The notes below the pieces were generated by a model. The model did not search any database, was not told the DNA's origin, and saw only the letters and a list, made by a program, of their open reading frames with translations. Positions 1 to 10,372 of a stretch of DNA of 64,000 nt are shown here, one piece after another. How positions within the stretch are numbered: the stretch's first letter is position 1; each line of letters starts with the position of its first letter. Source of the DNA: Brenneria izadpanahii. GTDB taxonomy: Bacteria; Pseudomonadota; Gammaproteobacteria; Enterobacterales; Enterobacteriaceae. The translations under genes and the position numbers were made by a program. The DNA is taken from the NCBI RefSeq assembly GCF_017569925.1, contig NZ_CP050854.1, positions 3,906,001 to 3,970,000 of the forward strand, given 5' to 3'.

Positions 1-170
1 ATCAGGTTCGCCATATGATCTTCGACCTGACCGGTCAGGAAGATGATCCTTTCTTTAAGCAGACGGGAATAAATATCGTAAGAACGTTCCCCACGAGAGG
101 TTTGCTCAACCACCATCGGCACCAAAGCCATATGAGGTGCTTGTTTTTCTTGTTCGCCACTGTATGACAT
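1..170 (-). CDS. clpP: ATP-dependent Clp protease proteolytic subunit ClpP (N-terminal part, cut by window edge)
   Basis: The reverse strand from 170 to the window edge reads [20 protein letters not shown] and continues without a stop for 56 codons, matching the start of enterobacterial ClpP, including the conserved [20 protein letters not shown] stretch. ClpP is the serine peptidase that forms a double heptameric ring and degrades proteins unfolded by ClpA or ClpX. The catalytic Ser-His-Asp residues lie beyond the edge. A GGAGACG ribosome-binding sequence sits just before the ATG. The gene follows tig on the same strand, as in E. coli (tig-clpP-clpX-lon). Confidence 0.95.
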   Translation of the reverse strand, partial: MSYSGEQEKQAPHMALVPMVVEQTSRGERSYDIYSRLLKERIIFLTGQVEDHMANL

Positions 171-559
171 TCACGTCTCCTAGATAAAATACATCCGGCA
201 TCATTATTGCCCGATTCTACTTTAGATAAATGATGATGACCATGCCGACGCATTCGGTTCACTCATCCAAGGGGCAAAACGCAAACAATAAACCGGAGAT
301 CCCTAACGATGCCCTCTTTCCTGCAATATTTGGGGTATCGGCATCGTTTTTCAAGCTTACACCACCAATTGCCTTAGATTAAAGCGTTATCGGCCCGGCT
401 TGACGCCCTCTATTCATAGTAGTGCAATTTAACTCATCTCGTTTAAGAACAAACCGATAATTAGAGCAATCACTTAAATAGAAAAAAACCCGCGCCATAA
501 GGCTACGGGCTTTTTTTGACAGGGAAAAACTCCCTGGCACAGCAACAACAAAATGATGC
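171..559. other. tig-clpP intergenic region
   Basis: This 389-base gap holds the clpP leader and, at its low-numbered side relative to tig, the tig terminator. On the reverse strand near 275-285 the bases CCCCTTGGA resemble a heat-shock sigma-32 -35 element, which would suit clpP, but I could not match a convincing -10. No reading frame here looks like a real gene. Confidence 0.4.
481..518 (-). terminator. Rho-independent terminator after tig
   Basis: On the reverse strand a GC-rich hairpin (arms AGCCCGTAGCC and GGCGCGGG with a TTAT loop) is followed by a run of seven T residues, about 40 bases past the tig stop codon. Confidence 0.7.
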
Positions 560-1864
560 TTACGCAGCCGTCGTCTGATTCATCAGTTCATTAAAGCTAA
601 CGGATTTCTCAACCACTTTTGCCTTGCTAAGCAGCGTTTCAACCGCCTGTTCTTCCAGAGCGACGTTACGCATGTTGTTCATCAGTTCTTTGTTTTTGCT
701 GTAGAACTCGACAACTTCCTGCGGATCTTCATACGCGGAAGCCATTTCGTCGATCAACGCCTTAACGCGTTCTTCGTCCGCTTTCAGCTCATTGGCGCTG
801 ATGACTTCACCCAGCAACAGGCCGATAACGACGCGACGCTTGGCTTGTTCTTCGAACAATTCGCGCGGCAATTCCAGCGCCTGCTTTTCGTTGCCGCCGA
901 AACGTTGTGCGGCCTGGCGGCGCAGAACGTCGATTTCGCCGTCAATCAGCGCGGCGGGAACATCAATTTCATTCGCTTTGATCAGGCCGTCTAGAACCTG
1001 GGTTTTCACACGGTTACGCACCGCGCCTTTCAACTCACGTTCCATATTTTTGCGAACTTCAGCACGCAGACCTTCCTGAGAACCATCTTCCACGCCGAAA
1101 CGTTTAATGAATTCTTCAGTCAATTCAGGTAATTCGCGCTCTTCGACTTTTTTCAGCACGATAGCGAACTTAGCGGCTTTACCTTTCAGATTTTCTGCGT
1201 GGTAATCTTCCGGGAAGTTCACGTCGATAGTGAACTCTTCACCCGCTTTGTGGCCGACAACGCCATCTTCAAAACCTGGGATCATACGGCCTTGACCCAT
1301 AGCCAGTACGAAATCGGAAGCTTTGCCGCCTTCGAATTCTTCACCATCGATAGAACCGGTGAAGTCGATGGTAACGCGATCTTCGGCAGTCGCGGCGCCA
1401 TCGGTTTCTTTCCAGGTCGCCTGCTGTTTACGCAACGTTTCCAGCATAGTATCGACATCGGCTTCCGTTACTTCGACAACCGGTTTTTCGACTTCGATTG
1501 ATTCCAGATCTTTCAATTCCACTTCCGGATACACTTCGAATTCAACGGAGTAGGTGAAGTCGCCGCCCACTTGATATTCACCCGGAACATAGTTCGGCGC
1601 ACCAACTGGGTTAATCTTTTCTTTGATGATGGCATCAACGAAATTACGCTGCATCAAATCGCCCAGCACGTCCTGACGCACGGATGCACCATAACGCTGA
1701 GCAACAATATTCATCGGCACTTTGCCTTTGCGAAAGCCGTCAATACGTACTTTTTTGGCCACGTTGACCAGCTCGCTCTTAACCGCACTCTCAATGCTGT
1801 CAGCAGCAACGGTAATCGTTACACGGCGCCCAAGGCCTTGAGTGGTTTCAACAGAAACTTGCAT
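560..1864 (-). CDS. tig: Trigger factor, ribosome-associated chaperone and peptidyl-prolyl isomerase
   Basis: The protein is 434 residues, close to the 432 of E. coli. Trigger factor docks at the ribosomal exit tunnel and shields nascent chains. The ribosome-binding signature GFRKGKVP lies at residues 43-50. An FKBP-type isomerase domain follows at roughly 150-245 (motifs [17 protein letters not shown] and [21 protein letters not shown]), and the C-terminal half forms the chaperone arms. The ATG at 1864 is preceded by TGAGG. It lies upstream of clpP in the usual order and has its own terminator, so it can be expressed alone. Confidence 0.97.
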   Translation of the reverse strand: MQVSVETTQGLGRRVTITVAADSIESAVKSELVNVAKKVRIDGFRKGKVPMNIVAQRYGASVRQDVLGDLMQRNFVDAIIKEKINPVGAPNYVPGEYQVGGDFTYSVEFEVYPEVELKDLESIEVEKPVVEVTEADVDTMLETLRKQQATWKETDGAATAEDRVTIDFTGSIDGEEFEGGKASDFVLAMGQGRMIPGFEDGVVGHKAGEEFTIDVNFPEDYHAENLKGKAAKFAIVLKKVEERELPELTEEFIKRFGVEDGSQEGLRAEVRKNMERELKGAVRNRVKTQVLDGLIKANEIDVPAALIDGEIDVLRRQAAQRFGGNEKQALELPRELFEEQAKRRVVIGLLLGEVISANELKADEERVKALIDEMASAYEDPQEVVEFYSKNKELMNNMRNVALEEQAVETLLSKAKVVEKSVSFNELMNQTTAA

Positions 1865-2169
1865 CTTGTTACCTCAAAAAATCACAGTGCTCGGTCAACC
1901 CCAAAACTATTCTCACAACAGCAAAGCTCAATTTCAAACAAGCGCCGTCGGCGCTTAACAGAAAAAAGCCTTACAGAACCGGGACGGCCACCATGTTGTT
2001 ACCAGACCCTGTTCCCTGTAGTCAGAAGCGTCCCGAATACATTCCGGAAAAATAGACGCGGCATTATAGCGGTATAGATAGGATGAGTCGAGGACGGCGG
2101 ACAGACTATTCGATAGGACATGCACACTTTTATAAATAACCCGTCCGAAAACGGGTCGTCGGCGACAAT
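1865..2169. other. bolA-tig intergenic region
   Basis: This 305-base stretch carries the bolA terminator at its high-expression end and the tig leader. A short perfect hairpin, AGCGCC-GTC-GGCGCT, lies at 1941-1955 in the probable tig leader. No credible gene is seen. Confidence 0.4.
2130..2156 (-). terminator. Probable terminator after bolA
   Basis: On the reverse strand ACCCGT-TTTCGG-ACGGGT forms a hairpin followed by an AT-rich tract (TATTTATAAAA), 14 bases beyond the bolA stop. Confidence 0.55.
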
Positions 2170-2484
2170 CTATGACATGATGCCCGCGCCGCCGCAGGGC
2201 GGTGATGACGGAACGGCGTTTTGCAGGCTATCCCATTCTTTGGTCGTGTAGGTATGCAGCGCCAACGCATGCACCGAACTCGCCAATTCCGCCGCCAGCG
2301 CCGCATAAATAGCCCGATGACGGCCTAACACCCGTTCCCCCGTAAAGCGATCGCTGACTATCACCACCTTGAAATGACTTTCAGATCCGGCTGGTACGTT
2401 ATGACGATAGCTTTCATCAATCACTTCCAGGTGAAACGGTTCGAATTCCACACGCAATTTTTCTTCTATTACTTCACGCATCAT
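2170..2484 (-). CDS. bolA: BolA family transcriptional regulator / Fe-S partner protein
   Basis: The protein is 104 residues and begins [10 protein letters not shown], like E. coli BolA (MIRERIEEKL). The BolA signature [17 protein letters not shown] and the region [20 protein letters not shown] are intact. BolA is a stationary-phase and stress morphogene that binds DNA and pairs with monothiol glutaredoxins to coordinate an Fe-S cluster through conserved His/Cys residues. Two adjacent ATG codons are possible starts; the upstream one (2484) matches the family alignment and is preceded by AAGGG. It is divergent from yajG. Confidence 0.95.
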   Translation of the reverse strand: MMREVIEEKLRVEFEPFHLEVIDESYRHNVPAGSESHFKVVIVSDRFTGERVLGRHRAIYAALAAELASSVHALALHTYTTKEWDSLQNAVPSSPPCGGAGIMS

Positions 2485-2877
2485 ACGACTACCCTTTCGA
2501 CGTTGGAAAAGTTCGGTATCAGCTTGGAACTTCCGTCATGGACAGACTTCCCGCTCACTTCAATCTTAGCTGTTTTTCAAGCCGTTATGATCCCCCGCCA
2601 CGCCTTTGCGGAAAAATAAACGAGTGGCGATTTGATGGCCTGTTTTCGTCACTATTTCAGCATTGATGCGGGCGGCCCAATAGATTTCAAGAGCGGCCGG
2701 CACACCCGCGGCTTGAAAGATGGCGGGTATAAAAACGATTTTGCCTGGATGAGGGTGAAGAAAAGATAAATTTCAGAAGAATTCCCCGAACTCTGCTCTT
2801 TCCACTGCCCGCGGCAATGATATGATACCAACAAATTTTGTCAGCTAACCACCCTAAACATTACCGAGAAAATACGA
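2485..2877. other. bolA-yajG divergent intergenic region
   Basis: This 393-base region should contain the bolA promoter(s) and the yajG promoter. It also contains a short copy of the dispersed TATACCC/GGGTATA element at 2674-2731. I see no credible small gene. Confidence 0.4.
2674..2731. repeat. Short, internally deleted copy of the dispersed palindromic element
   Basis: The left arm CCCAATAGATTTCAAG and right arm GCTTGAAAGATGGCGGGTAT are the complementary ends of the element also present at 12318 and 15641. Here only about 20 bases separate the arms, so the piece can fold into one hairpin. It is a MITE-like or ERIC-like intergenic repeat rather than a gene. Confidence 0.6.
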
Positions 2878-3456
2878 ATGTTAAAAAAATTATTTTTCCC
2901 GCTTTTGGCCGTGCTGATGCTTGCCGGCTGTGCCAGCAAAAGCAACACGCTCAATGTAATGCCCAAAATCAGCCTTCCCCCGCAGGATCCGACGCTAATG
3001 GGCATTACAATCAGCATCAACGGCGCCGATCAGCGCGCCGATCAGGCCCTGGCAAAAGTAAACCGCGACGGACAATTGATTACCTTGACTCCATCGCGCG
3101 ATCTACGTTTCCTGTTGCAGGAAGCGCTGGAGAAACAGATGGCGGCACGGGGTTATATGATCGGCACCGGCGGACCGGTTGCTTTGCAGATCGTGGTTAA
3201 TAATCTGTACGCGGACGTTGCCGAAGGCAACCTGCGCTACAACATCACCACTAAAGCCGATATCTCCATCCTCTCCCAGGCCGCCAACGGCAACAAACAG
3301 GTCAAGAACTATCGTTCGACCTATAATGTTCAGGGCGCATTCACTGCGACCAATGATAAAATTACCGATGCGGTCAATACGGTGTTAGGCGATGTCATCA
3401 ACGACATGGCGCAAGACACCAGCGTTAGCGCCTTTATTAAAGAAAACGCCCGTTAA
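2878..3456 (+). CDS. yajG: YajG family lipoprotein
   Basis: A 192-residue protein with a lipoprotein signal peptide: MLKKLFFPLLAVLMLAGC ends in the lipobox LAGC with Cys18 as the predicted lipidated residue. The length equals E. coli YajG. The mature part contains the conserved LTPSRDLRFLLQEALEKQM segment. Its function is not established. It lies 62 bases before ampG in the same orientation, as in E. coli, which suggests a link to cell-envelope or muropeptide metabolism; that link is inference. Confidence 0.9.
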   Translation: MLKKLFFPLLAVLMLAGCASKSNTLNVMPKISLPPQDPTLMGITISINGADQRADQALAKVNRDGQLITLTPSRDLRFLLQEALEKQMAARGYMIGTGGPVALQIVVNNLYADVAEGNLRYNITTKADISILSQAANGNKQVKNYRSTYNVQGAFTATNDKITDAVNTVLGDVINDMAQDTSVSAFIKENAR

Positions 3457-3475
3457 TCTTTTCATTCCGATTCCT

Positions 3476-3503
3476 TTGCTCCGCGATTTCTCCTGCGGAG
3501 CAA
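3476..3503 (+). terminator. Hairpin between yajG and ampG
   Basis: TTGCTCCGC and GCGGAGCAA form a perfect nine-base stem in the yajG-ampG gap. There is no T run after it, so it could be an attenuating or mRNA-stabilising hairpin rather than a full terminator. Confidence 0.45.
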
Positions 3504-3518
3504 GGGAAAGGACGCTTC

Positions 3519-5003
3519 ATGCTTAGTCGTATCATCAATCTATTCAGCCAGCGTAATTCGCTTTTCCTGCTGTTGCTGGGTTTTGCTTCCGGTTTACCGC
3601 TGGCACTAACCTCCGGCACGCTGCAAGCCTGGATGACCGTGGAAAATGTTGATTTAAAAACCATCGGTTTTTTTTCTTTGGTCGGTCAGGCGTATGTATT
3701 CAAGTTTCTGTGGTCCCCCCTGATGGACCGCTACACCCCGCCGTTCCTTGGCCGGCGCCGGGGGTGGTTGCTGCTCAGTCAACTCTCATTGGTCGCCGCG
3801 ATCGTATGCATGGGATTTATGAATCCGGCCCATGACCTCTGGTGGCTGGCCGCCCTGGCCGTATTGGTCGCTTTTTGCTCCGCCTCGCAGGATATCGTGT
3901 TCGACGCCTACAAAACGGATCTGCTCCAACCGGAAGAACGCGGAACCGGGGCGGCGGTATCCGTATTGGGTTATCGCTTAGCCATGTTGGTTTCGGGCGG
4001 GCTTGCGCTATGGATTGCCGACAGGTTATTGGGTTGGCAGGCGACTTACTGGCTGATGGCCGGCTTAATGCTCATCGGCGTACTCTCCACCCTGCTGGCG
4101 CCCGAGCCCAATAACAGCCAGCCCGCCCCGCGCACAATCGAACAGGCCATAGTTTCCCCGCTGCGTAACTTTTTCGGGCGGAACAATGCCTGGCTGATTT
4201 TGCTGTTAATCGTGCTGTACAAATTAGGGGATGCTTTCGCTATCAGCCTGACCACCACATTCCTTATTCGCGGCGTCGGCTTCAATGCCGGCGATGTCGG
4301 CCTGATCAACAAAACGCTGGGGTTATTTGCCACCATCGTCGGCGCGGTTTATGGCGGCCTGCTGATGCAGCGGCTTACTCTGTTCAGGGCGTTGATGCTG
4401 TTTGGCATCCTGCAAGCGGTTTCCAACGCCGGCTACTGGCTGTTGGCCGTCACCGATAAAAACATGATCACCATGGCCAGCGCCGTTTTTCTGGAAAATC
4501 TGTGCGGGGGAATGGGCACCTCCGCATTTGTCGCGTTATTGATGACGCTGTGCCACAAATCGTTCTCCGCTACGCAGTTTGCCCTGCTTTCCGCCCTTTC
4601 CGCCGTAGGACGAGTCTATGTTGGCCCGATTGCCGGCTGGTTTGTTGAAGCGCACGGTTGGGCATGGTTTTATCTTTTCTCGATCGCCGCGGCCTTGCCG
4701 GGGCTAATTCTCTTGATGGCATGCCGGGATACGTTGGAGTACACGCAAAAAACGGGCGATTTCCTGCCGCGCGCCACATTTCCCGGCTATTACGCCGGGG
4801 CGTTGCGCGCACTCGCGCTGGGCTCCTGCCTGTTGGGATTATGGTTAATCCTGCTGATAACCAATGCGCTGGGGTGGACTGTTCATCCCAGGCTGGCCGA
4901 TTATCTGCTGACGGCCGGCGGTGGATTAGCCCTGCTGGGGATTGTATTGGGCAGCGCGTTGGATTACCTGTCGCTGCGCTCGCCAGCGAATCATTCCAAT
5001 TGA
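3519..5003 (+). CDS. ampG: Muropeptide permease AmpG (MFS)
   Basis: The protein is 494 residues (E. coli 491) with multiple hydrophobic helices typical of the major facilitator fold. AmpG imports GlcNAc-anhydro-MurNAc peptides released during cell-wall turnover into the cytoplasm for recycling and, where ampC/ampR exist, for beta-lactamase induction. Family hallmarks include GFASGLPLALTSGTLQAWM near the N-terminus, DRYTPPFLGRRRGWL after helix 2 and FCSASQDIVFDAYKTD further on. The start is supported by AAAGGA nine bases upstream. It is the second gene of a yajG-ampG pair. Confidence 0.95.
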   Translation: MLSRIINLFSQRNSLFLLLLGFASGLPLALTSGTLQAWMTVENVDLKTIGFFSLVGQAYVFKFLWSPLMDRYTPPFLGRRRGWLLLSQLSLVAAIVCMGFMNPAHDLWWLAALAVLVAFCSASQDIVFDAYKTDLLQPEERGTGAAVSVLGYRLAMLVSGGLALWIADRLLGWQATYWLMAGLMLIGVLSTLLAPEPNNSQPAPRTIEQAIVSPLRNFFGRNNAWLILLLIVLYKLGDAFAISLTTTFLIRGVGFNAGDVGLINKTLGLFATIVGAVYGGLLMQRLTLFRALMLFGILQAVSNAGYWLLAVTDKNMITMASAVFLENLCGGMGTSAFVALLMTLCHKSFSATQFALLSALSAVGRVYVGPIAGWFVEAHGWAWFYLFSIAAALPGLILLMACRDTLEYTQKTGDFLPRATFPGYYAGALRALALGSCLLGLWLILLITNALGWTVHPRLADYLLTAGGGLALLGIVLGSALDYLSLRSPANHSN

Positions 5004-5417
5004 TCATGACTAAAGGGACAAAAACGCGTTATTCTACGGTTTTATCCCTTTATTAAATTATTTTTCTCAATTATCTCGCCAAGAAAAAAATTTATTTCAT
5101 AACGGTAACATTTCGTCTGAACTAATTTTGTTTTTTGACGATAAAAGTTTCTGAACCCAACATTTTTACCCGCTCGAAAATAAACGTCACTATTAGTTGT
5201 AATTTTGTATTATCAAACCATACTTTTTGCTAGGCAAAACGTTAATTGCCTGTTTTTAAAAATCATTTTTATTGACCGCTGTCTTTGTGACAATACGTGC
5301 AAAAAGCAGCAACAATTGGCTGACATAACCTTAATCATGTTTACAGTAAAGTAACCTTCCCGTAAAATGCCCGCTCGCGTGAAATGACAATAGAGCCCTT
5401 GTAATTGAGGTCGCTAG
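5004..5417 (+). promoter_or_regulatory. Upstream region of the cyo operon
   Basis: A 414-base AT-rich region precedes cyoA. In relatives this interval is the oxygen-responsive control region bound by ArcA and FNR. I see several A/T-rich GTTAAT-like stretches and a TTGACC at about 5273 that might be a -35, but I cannot fix a promoter with confidence. No gene is visible. Confidence 0.4.
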
Positions 5418-6386
5418 ATGAGACTCAGGAAATACAATAAAATTTTTGGGATGTTGTCTTTATTTGCAGCCACAGCAGTGCTCAGCGGCTGCGATATGGC
5501 ACTGATGAATCCCAAAGGACAAATCGGGTTAGAGCAAAGATCGTTAATACTGACTGCCATCGGGCTGATGTTGATCGTTGTTGTTCCCGTCATCATTATG
5601 ACGATCGCTTTCGCCTGGAAGTTCCGAGCTTCCAATGAGAAAGCAAAGTACACCCCCAACTGGTCGCACTCCAACAAGATTGAAGCCGTTGTCTGGACTG
5701 TGCCGATTATCATTGTCGCGATCCTTGCCACCATCACCTGGAAAACGACCCACTCGCTTGATCCTTATAAACCTTTGGAATCAGATATTAAGCCGATTAA
5801 TGTCGAAGTGGTTTCCCTTGACTGGAAATGGCTGTTCGTTTATCCGGATCTGGGCATCGCCAGCGTTAATGAACTAGCGTTCCCGGCAAACGTCCCCGTC
5901 GCATTCAAAATCACCTCCGACTCGGTAATGAACTCGTTCTTCATTCCTCGTCTCGGCGGCCAAATCTATGCCATGGCCGGTATGCAGACTCAGCTTCATC
6001 TGATTGCCAATGAACCGGGTAAATATGACGGCATCTCCGGCGGTTACAGCGGAAAGGGTTTTTCCGGGATGAAATTCACCGCCATCGCTACCCCCACTCA
6101 GCAGGAATTTGAACAATGGGTAGCGAACGTCCGTGCGTCGTCCAAAACGCTCAACAGCATGGATGAGTTCAATAAACTGGCTCAGCCAAGTGAATACCAT
6201 CCGGTAGAGTACTTCTCCAGCGTTCAACCGGATTTGTTCAGGAATATTATTCTCAAATTCACAGGCAACGACATGAACATGCAACATCACGGCGAAGGCA
6301 TGAAGCACGATGAAAACATGCACATGCAGCACGATGAGAGTATGAACATGGGCGAGCATGCCTCGCACCAAGGAGCCGAGGGATAA
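5418..6386 (+). CDS. cyoA: Cytochrome bo3 ubiquinol oxidase subunit II
   Basis: The 322-residue protein begins with a lipoprotein signal (lipobox LSGC, Cys25), followed by two transmembrane helices and a periplasmic cupredoxin-like domain. As in E. coli CyoA the CuA ligands are absent, in keeping with a quinol rather than cytochrome c oxidase. Subunit II helps form the complex that couples ubiquinol oxidation to proton pumping. Its C-terminus is rich in Met and His (about residues 287-318). It is the first gene of cyoABCDE; cyoB starts five bases after its stop. Confidence 0.97.
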   Translation: MRLRKYNKIFGMLSLFAATAVLSGCDMALMNPKGQIGLEQRSLILTAIGLMLIVVVPVIIMTIAFAWKFRASNEKAKYTPNWSHSNKIEAVVWTVPIIIVAILATITWKTTHSLDPYKPLESDIKPINVEVVSLDWKWLFVYPDLGIASVNELAFPANVPVAFKITSDSVMNSFFIPRLGGQIYAMAGMQTQLHLIANEPGKYDGISGGYSGKGFSGMKFTAIATPTQQEFEQWVANVRASSKTLNSMDEFNKLAQPSEYHPVEYFSSVQPDLFRNIILKFTGNDMNMQHHGEGMKHDENMHMQHDESMNMGEHASHQGAEG

Positions 6387-6390
6387 TAAG

Positions 6391-8382
6391 ATGTTCGGAA
6401 AACTTACACTCGATGCAATTCCGTATCATGAACCCATTATCATGGTCACCGTGGCGGGGATCATCGTCGGCGGTCTGGCGCTGCTGGCGGCGATAACCTA
6501 TTTCGGTAAGTGGAAATGGCTATGGACGGAATGGTTCACCTCCGTCGACCATAAAAAGATCGGCATCATGTATGTCATCGTCGCGCTGGTGATGATGCTG
6601 CGCGGCTTTGCCGACGCCATTATGATGCGTGGTCAACAGGTACTGGCCTCCGCCGGCGAAGCGGGCTTCCTTAACCCGCATCACTACGATCAAATCTTTA
6701 CCGCCCACGGCGTCATCATGATTTTCTTCGTGGCGACGCCTTTTGTGGTGGGTTTGATGAACCTGGCGGTTCCGTTGCAAATCGGCGCCCGCGACGTTGC
6801 CTTCCCTTTCCTGAACTCTCTGAGTTTTTGGCTGTTTGTGGCCGGCGTCATCCTGATCAATATCTCGCTGGGGGTAGGCGAGTTTGCTCAGACCGGCTGG
6901 GTGGCTTATCCGCCGCTATCCGGTAAGGAATACAGTCCCGGCGTCGGGGTCGATTACTGGATATGGAGTCTACAGATATCCGGTTTAGGCACCACGCTGA
7001 CCGGGGTGAACTTCTTCGCCACCATTATGAAGATGCGCGCGCCCGGCATGTCGCTGATGAAAATGCCGGTATTCACCTGGACGGCGCTATGCACCAACGT
7101 GCTGATTATCGCCGCCTTCCCGATACTGACCGTAACCATCGCGTTGCTGACGCTGGACCGCTACCTCGGCACCCATTTCTTTACCAACGATATGGGCGGC
7201 AACATGATGATGTACATCAACCTGATTTGGGCATGGGGTCATCCTGAGGTTTACATTCTGGTTCTGCCGGTGTTCGGCATCTACTCCGAAGTGGTGGCCA
7301 CGTTCTGTAAAAAACGGCTGTTTGGCTACACCTCTCTGGTGTGGGCGACCATCGCGATAACCATATTGTCGTTCATCGTCTGGCTGCACCACTTCTTCAC
7401 TATGGGGTCCGGCGCCAACGTCAACGCCTTCTTCGGTATCGCCACGATGATTATTTCGATCCCGACCGGGGTGAAAATATTCAACTGGCTGTTCACCATG
7501 TACCAGGGCCGCATTCAGCCTCATTCCGCCATGCTGTGGACGACCGGCTTCATCATCACCTTCTCCATCGGCGGGATGACGGGCGTACTGCTGGCGGTTC
7601 CCGGCGCCAACTTCGTGCTGCACAACAGCCTGTTCCTGATCGCTCACTTCCACAACGTGATCATCGGCGGCGTGGTGTTCGGTTGCTTTGCCGGCATCAC
7701 ATACTGGTTCCCGAAAGCATTCGGCTTCACCCTGAACGAAACCTGGGGCAAACGCGCTTTCTGGTTCTGGATCACCGGTTTCTTCGTTGCCTTTATGCCG
7801 CTGTACGCGCTGGGCTTTATGGGAATGACCCGCCGGTTAAGCCAGCAAATCAACCCGGAATTCCACCCGTTGCTGGTCGTGGCTTCCCTCGGCGTGGTGC
7901 TGATCGGTCTCGGCGTGCTGTGCCAGTTGATGCAGTTCTACGTCAGTATCCGCGATCGCCACCAGAACCGCGACCTGACAGGCGACCCATGGGATGGCCG
8001 CACGCTGGAATGGTCGACTTCGTCTCCGGCGCCTTTCTATAACTTTGCTACCGTTCCGCACGTTCACGATCGCGATGCGTTCTGGGAAGCCAAAGAAAAA
8101 GGCGAAGCCTACAAAAAACCTGCTGGTTATGAAGCGATTCACATGCCGAAAAATACCGGCGCGGGCGTCATTATTTCAGCGTTCAGTCTGGTGTTCGGTT
8201 TTGCCATGATCTGGCATATCTGGTGGCTGGCGATTATCGGCTTCGCCGGAATGATCGTGACCTGGATCGTGCATAGCTTTAATCAGGATGTCGACTACTA
8301 CGTTCCGGTTAAAGAAATCGAGCAGATCGAGAATCAGAATTTTGAGCAAATCAGCAAAGCAGGTCTGAAACATGTCAACTGA
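6391..8382 (+). CDS. cyoB: Cytochrome bo3 ubiquinol oxidase subunit I
   Basis: The catalytic subunit binds heme b, heme o3 and CuB. The chosen ATG (6391, [10 protein letters not shown]) matches E. coli CyoB and gives 663 residues; an in-frame ATG at 6358 lies inside cyoA and is rejected. Heme-copper hallmarks are present: [18 protein letters not shown] with the CuB His and cross-linked Tyr region, WLHHFFTMG with two CuB His residues, and [12 protein letters not shown] with the heme ligands. It overlaps cyoC by 11 bases, indicating translational coupling. Confidence 0.98.
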   Translation: MFGKLTLDAIPYHEPIIMVTVAGIIVGGLALLAAITYFGKWKWLWTEWFTSVDHKKIGIMYVIVALVMMLRGFADAIMMRGQQVLASAGEAGFLNPHHYDQIFTAHGVIMIFFVATPFVVGLMNLAVPLQIGARDVAFPFLNSLSFWLFVAGVILINISLGVGEFAQTGWVAYPPLSGKEYSPGVGVDYWIWSLQISGLGTTLTGVNFFATIMKMRAPGMSLMKMPVFTWTALCTNVLIIAAFPILTVTIALLTLDRYLGTHFFTNDMGGNMMMYINLIWAWGHPEVYILVLPVFGIYSEVVATFCKKRLFGYTSLVWATIAITILSFIVWLHHFFTMGSGANVNAFFGIATMIISIPTGVKIFNWLFTMYQGRIQPHSAMLWTTGFIITFSIGGMTGVLLAVPGANFVLHNSLFLIAHFHNVIIGGVVFGCFAGITYWFPKAFGFTLNETWGKRAFWFWITGFFVAFMPLYALGFMGMTRRLSQQINPEFHPLLVVASLGVVLIGLGVLCQLMQFYVSIRDRHQNRDLTGDPWDGRTLEWSTSSPAPFYNFATVPHVHDRDAFWEAKEKGEAYKKPAGYEAIHMPKNTGAGVIISAFSLVFGFAMIWHIWWLAIIGFAGMIVTWIVHSFNQDVDYYVPVKEIEQIENQNFEQISKAGLKHVN

Positions 8383-8986
8383 AACTCTGACTAACCATAG
8401 CGCAGCCCATGCCGAGCATGGGCATCACGATGCGGGGGCCACCAAGGTATTCGGCTTCTGGATCTACCTGATGAGCGACTGCATTCTGTTTGCGTCTCTA
8501 TTCGCAACTTATGCGGTGCTGGTTAACGGCACCGCGGGCGGTCCGACGGGGAAGGACATTTTCGAACTGCCCTTCGTTCTGGTGGAAACCTTCGCCCTGC
8601 TGTTCAGCAGTATTACCTACGGCATGGCGATGATCGCCATGAACAAAGGCAATAAATCACAGGTCAACGCCTGGCTGGGATTGACGTTCCTATTCGGCCT
8701 GGCGTTTATCGCGATGGAGATCTACGAATTCCATCACCTGATTGCCGAGGGTTTCGGTCCGGATCGCAGCGCTTTTCTATCGGCCTTCTTCGCGCTGGTA
8801 GGCACGCACGGTATCCACGTCACCTCCGGTCTGATCTGGATCATCATCATGATGGTGCTGATTTCCAGCCGCGGCCTGACCGCCGTCAATAAAACCCGTC
8901 TGATGTGCCTGAGTCTGTTCTGGCACTTCCTTGATGTGGTTTGGATTTGTGTCTTCACCGTTGTTTATCTGATGGGGGCGATGTAA
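8372..8986 (+). CDS. cyoC: Cytochrome bo3 ubiquinol oxidase subunit III
   Basis: A 204-residue membrane protein of the heme-copper oxidase subunit III family, the same length as E. coli CyoC. The N-terminal stretch is His-rich ([10 protein letters not shown]). Five transmembrane helices follow, with conserved [20 protein letters not shown] and [13 protein letters not shown] segments. It stabilises the oxidase complex and is not itself redox-active. It starts within the end of cyoB and its stop overlaps the cyoD start by one base (TAATG). Confidence 0.97.
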   Translation: MSTETLTNHSAAHAEHGHHDAGATKVFGFWIYLMSDCILFASLFATYAVLVNGTAGGPTGKDIFELPFVLVETFALLFSSITYGMAMIAMNKGNKSQVNAWLGLTFLFGLAFIAMEIYEFHHLIAEGFGPDRSAFLSAFFALVGTHGIHVTSGLIWIIIMMVLISSRGLTAVNKTRLMCLSLFWHFLDVVWICVFTVVYLMGAM

Positions 8987-9318
8987 TGAGTCATTCAACA
9001 ACCGATCATGCAGGCGCCAGCCACGGCAGCGTCAAATCCTATCTGATAGGTTTTGTGCTGTCCGTTATCCTGACCGTCATTCCTTTTGCGATGGTCATGG
9101 CCGGCTCAGCCTCACAGCACGCCATCATTCTGACCGTGGTGGGATGCGCCGTTGTCCAGATTCTGGTCCATCTGGTGTATTTCCTGCACCTGAGTACCGC
9201 CTCTGAAGAGCGCTGGAACGTGGTGGCCCTTGTGTTTACCGTCCTGATTATCGCGATTGTCGTTGCGGGTTCCATATGGATTATGTGGAATACGCACGCC
9301 AACATGATGATCCAGTAA
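8986..9318 (+). CDS. cyoD: Cytochrome bo3 ubiquinol oxidase subunit IV
   Basis: The 110-residue protein starts [20 protein letters not shown], matching E. coli CyoD (109 residues). Three transmembrane helices span most of it. Subunit IV assists CuB binding and assembly of the complex. The ATG at 8986 shares a base with the cyoC stop; the in-frame ATG at 8941 falls inside cyoC and is rejected. Confidence 0.96.
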   Translation: MSHSTTDHAGASHGSVKSYLIGFVLSVILTVIPFAMVMAGSASQHAIILTVVGCAVVQILVHLVYFLHLSTASEERWNVVALVFTVLIIAIVVAGSIWIMWNTHANMMIQ

Positions 9319-9332
9319 CCGAGCCGTAAAAG

Positions 9333-10220
9333 ATGATTAAATACCTGCAAGTCACTAAACCAGGAATTATTTTCGGTAACCTGATTTCTGTTATCGGCGG
9401 ATTTCTCCTTGCCGCTCAAGGCAGTATTGATTACGTCCTGTTTCTCTCCACCCTGTTTGGCGTATCGCTGGTCGTTGCGTCGGGTTGCGTGTTTAACAAT
9501 GTCATCGACCGCGATATCGACAAAAAAATGGAGAGAACCAAAAATCGAGTTTTGGTTAAGGGACTGATTTCACTGAAGGTAACTCTGGTTTACGCTTCTC
9601 TGTTGGGTATTGCCGGCTTTGCGTTGCTGTACATCGCGGCCAATCCGCTGGCCATGTGGCTGGCAGTGATGGGCTTCGTGGTCTATGTCGGCGTTTACAG
9701 TCTGTATATGAAGCGCCATTCGGTTTACGGCACGCTGATCGGCAGCCTGTCCGGCGCCGCGCCGCCGGTGATCGGTTATTGCGCCGTCAGCGGCCAGTTC
9801 GACGCCGGCGCGCTGATTTTGCTGCTGATTTTCAGCCTGTGGCAGATGCCGCACTCCTACGCGATCGCCATCTTTCGCCTGAAAGACTACCAGGCCGCCA
9901 ATATTCCGGTATTGCCGGTAGTAAAAGGCATTTCCGTGGCGAAAAACCATATCACGCTCTACATTCTGGCATTCATGATCGCCACGCTGATGCTCTCTTT
10001 GGGCGGTTATGCCGGTTACAAATACCTGGTCGTCGCCGCCGCCGTCAGCGTATGGTGGCTGGGCATGGCGTTATCAGGCTATAAAAATGCCAATGATGAC
10101 CGGGTCTGGGCCAAAAAACTGTTTATCTTTTCCATCGTCGCCATTACTTCGCTGAGCGTGATGATGTCCGTTGACTCCATCGCACCGGCGCAGGAAGCGC
10201 TGTTAACCTATTTGCGTTAA
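9333..10220 (+). CDS. cyoE: Protoheme IX farnesyltransferase (heme O synthase)
   Basis: The 295-residue polytopic membrane enzyme adds a farnesyl group to protoheme IX to make heme O for the bo3 oxidase. The UbiA-superfamily Asp-rich motif is visible as [18 protein letters not shown] at about residues 50-67, and a second cytoplasmic loop motif [15 protein letters not shown] follows near 185. It is the last gene of cyoABCDE, 14 bases after cyoD, and is followed by a terminator. Confidence 0.97.
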   Translation: MIKYLQVTKPGIIFGNLISVIGGFLLAAQGSIDYVLFLSTLFGVSLVVASGCVFNNVIDRDIDKKMERTKNRVLVKGLISLKVTLVYASLLGIAGFALLYIAANPLAMWLAVMGFVVYVGVYSLYMKRHSVYGTLIGSLSGAAPPVIGYCAVSGQFDAGALILLLIFSLWQMPHSYAIAIFRLKDYQAANIPVLPVVKGISVAKNHITLYILAFMIATLMLSLGGYAGYKYLVVAAAVSVWWLGMALSGYKNANDDRVWAKKLFIFSIVAITSLSVMMSVDSIAPAQEALLTYLR

Positions 10221-10238
10221 CGCCGGCGCTCCGCTGCA

Positions 10239-10272
10239 CAAAACAGGCGGCGCTCTCCGCCTGTTTTCTTTT
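10239..10272 (+). terminator. Terminator of the cyo operon
   Basis: AAACAGGCGG and CCGCCTGTTT form a strong stem with a short CGCTCT loop, followed by a T-rich tract (TTTTCTTTT), 19 bases after cyoE. Confidence 0.85.
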
Positions 10273-10372
10273 CCCCTTCCGCCCTGCCCCGCCAAATCGC
10301 GTAACAAAGCTATCGTTTACGCGCTGACGGATATCGAACTAGAATAGCGCCGACTGTTTTCCAGAGGTATCA

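Noticed and set aside
35..262. 75-codon reverse-strand frame overlapping the clpP start
   Set aside because: It overlaps the real clpP gene in another frame on the same strand, has no conserved motif and no ribosome-binding site.
6358..6390. Earlier in-frame start for cyoB
   Set aside because: It lies inside the cyoA coding end, and the resulting extra residues have no counterpart in orthologues; MFGKL at 6391 matches the family.
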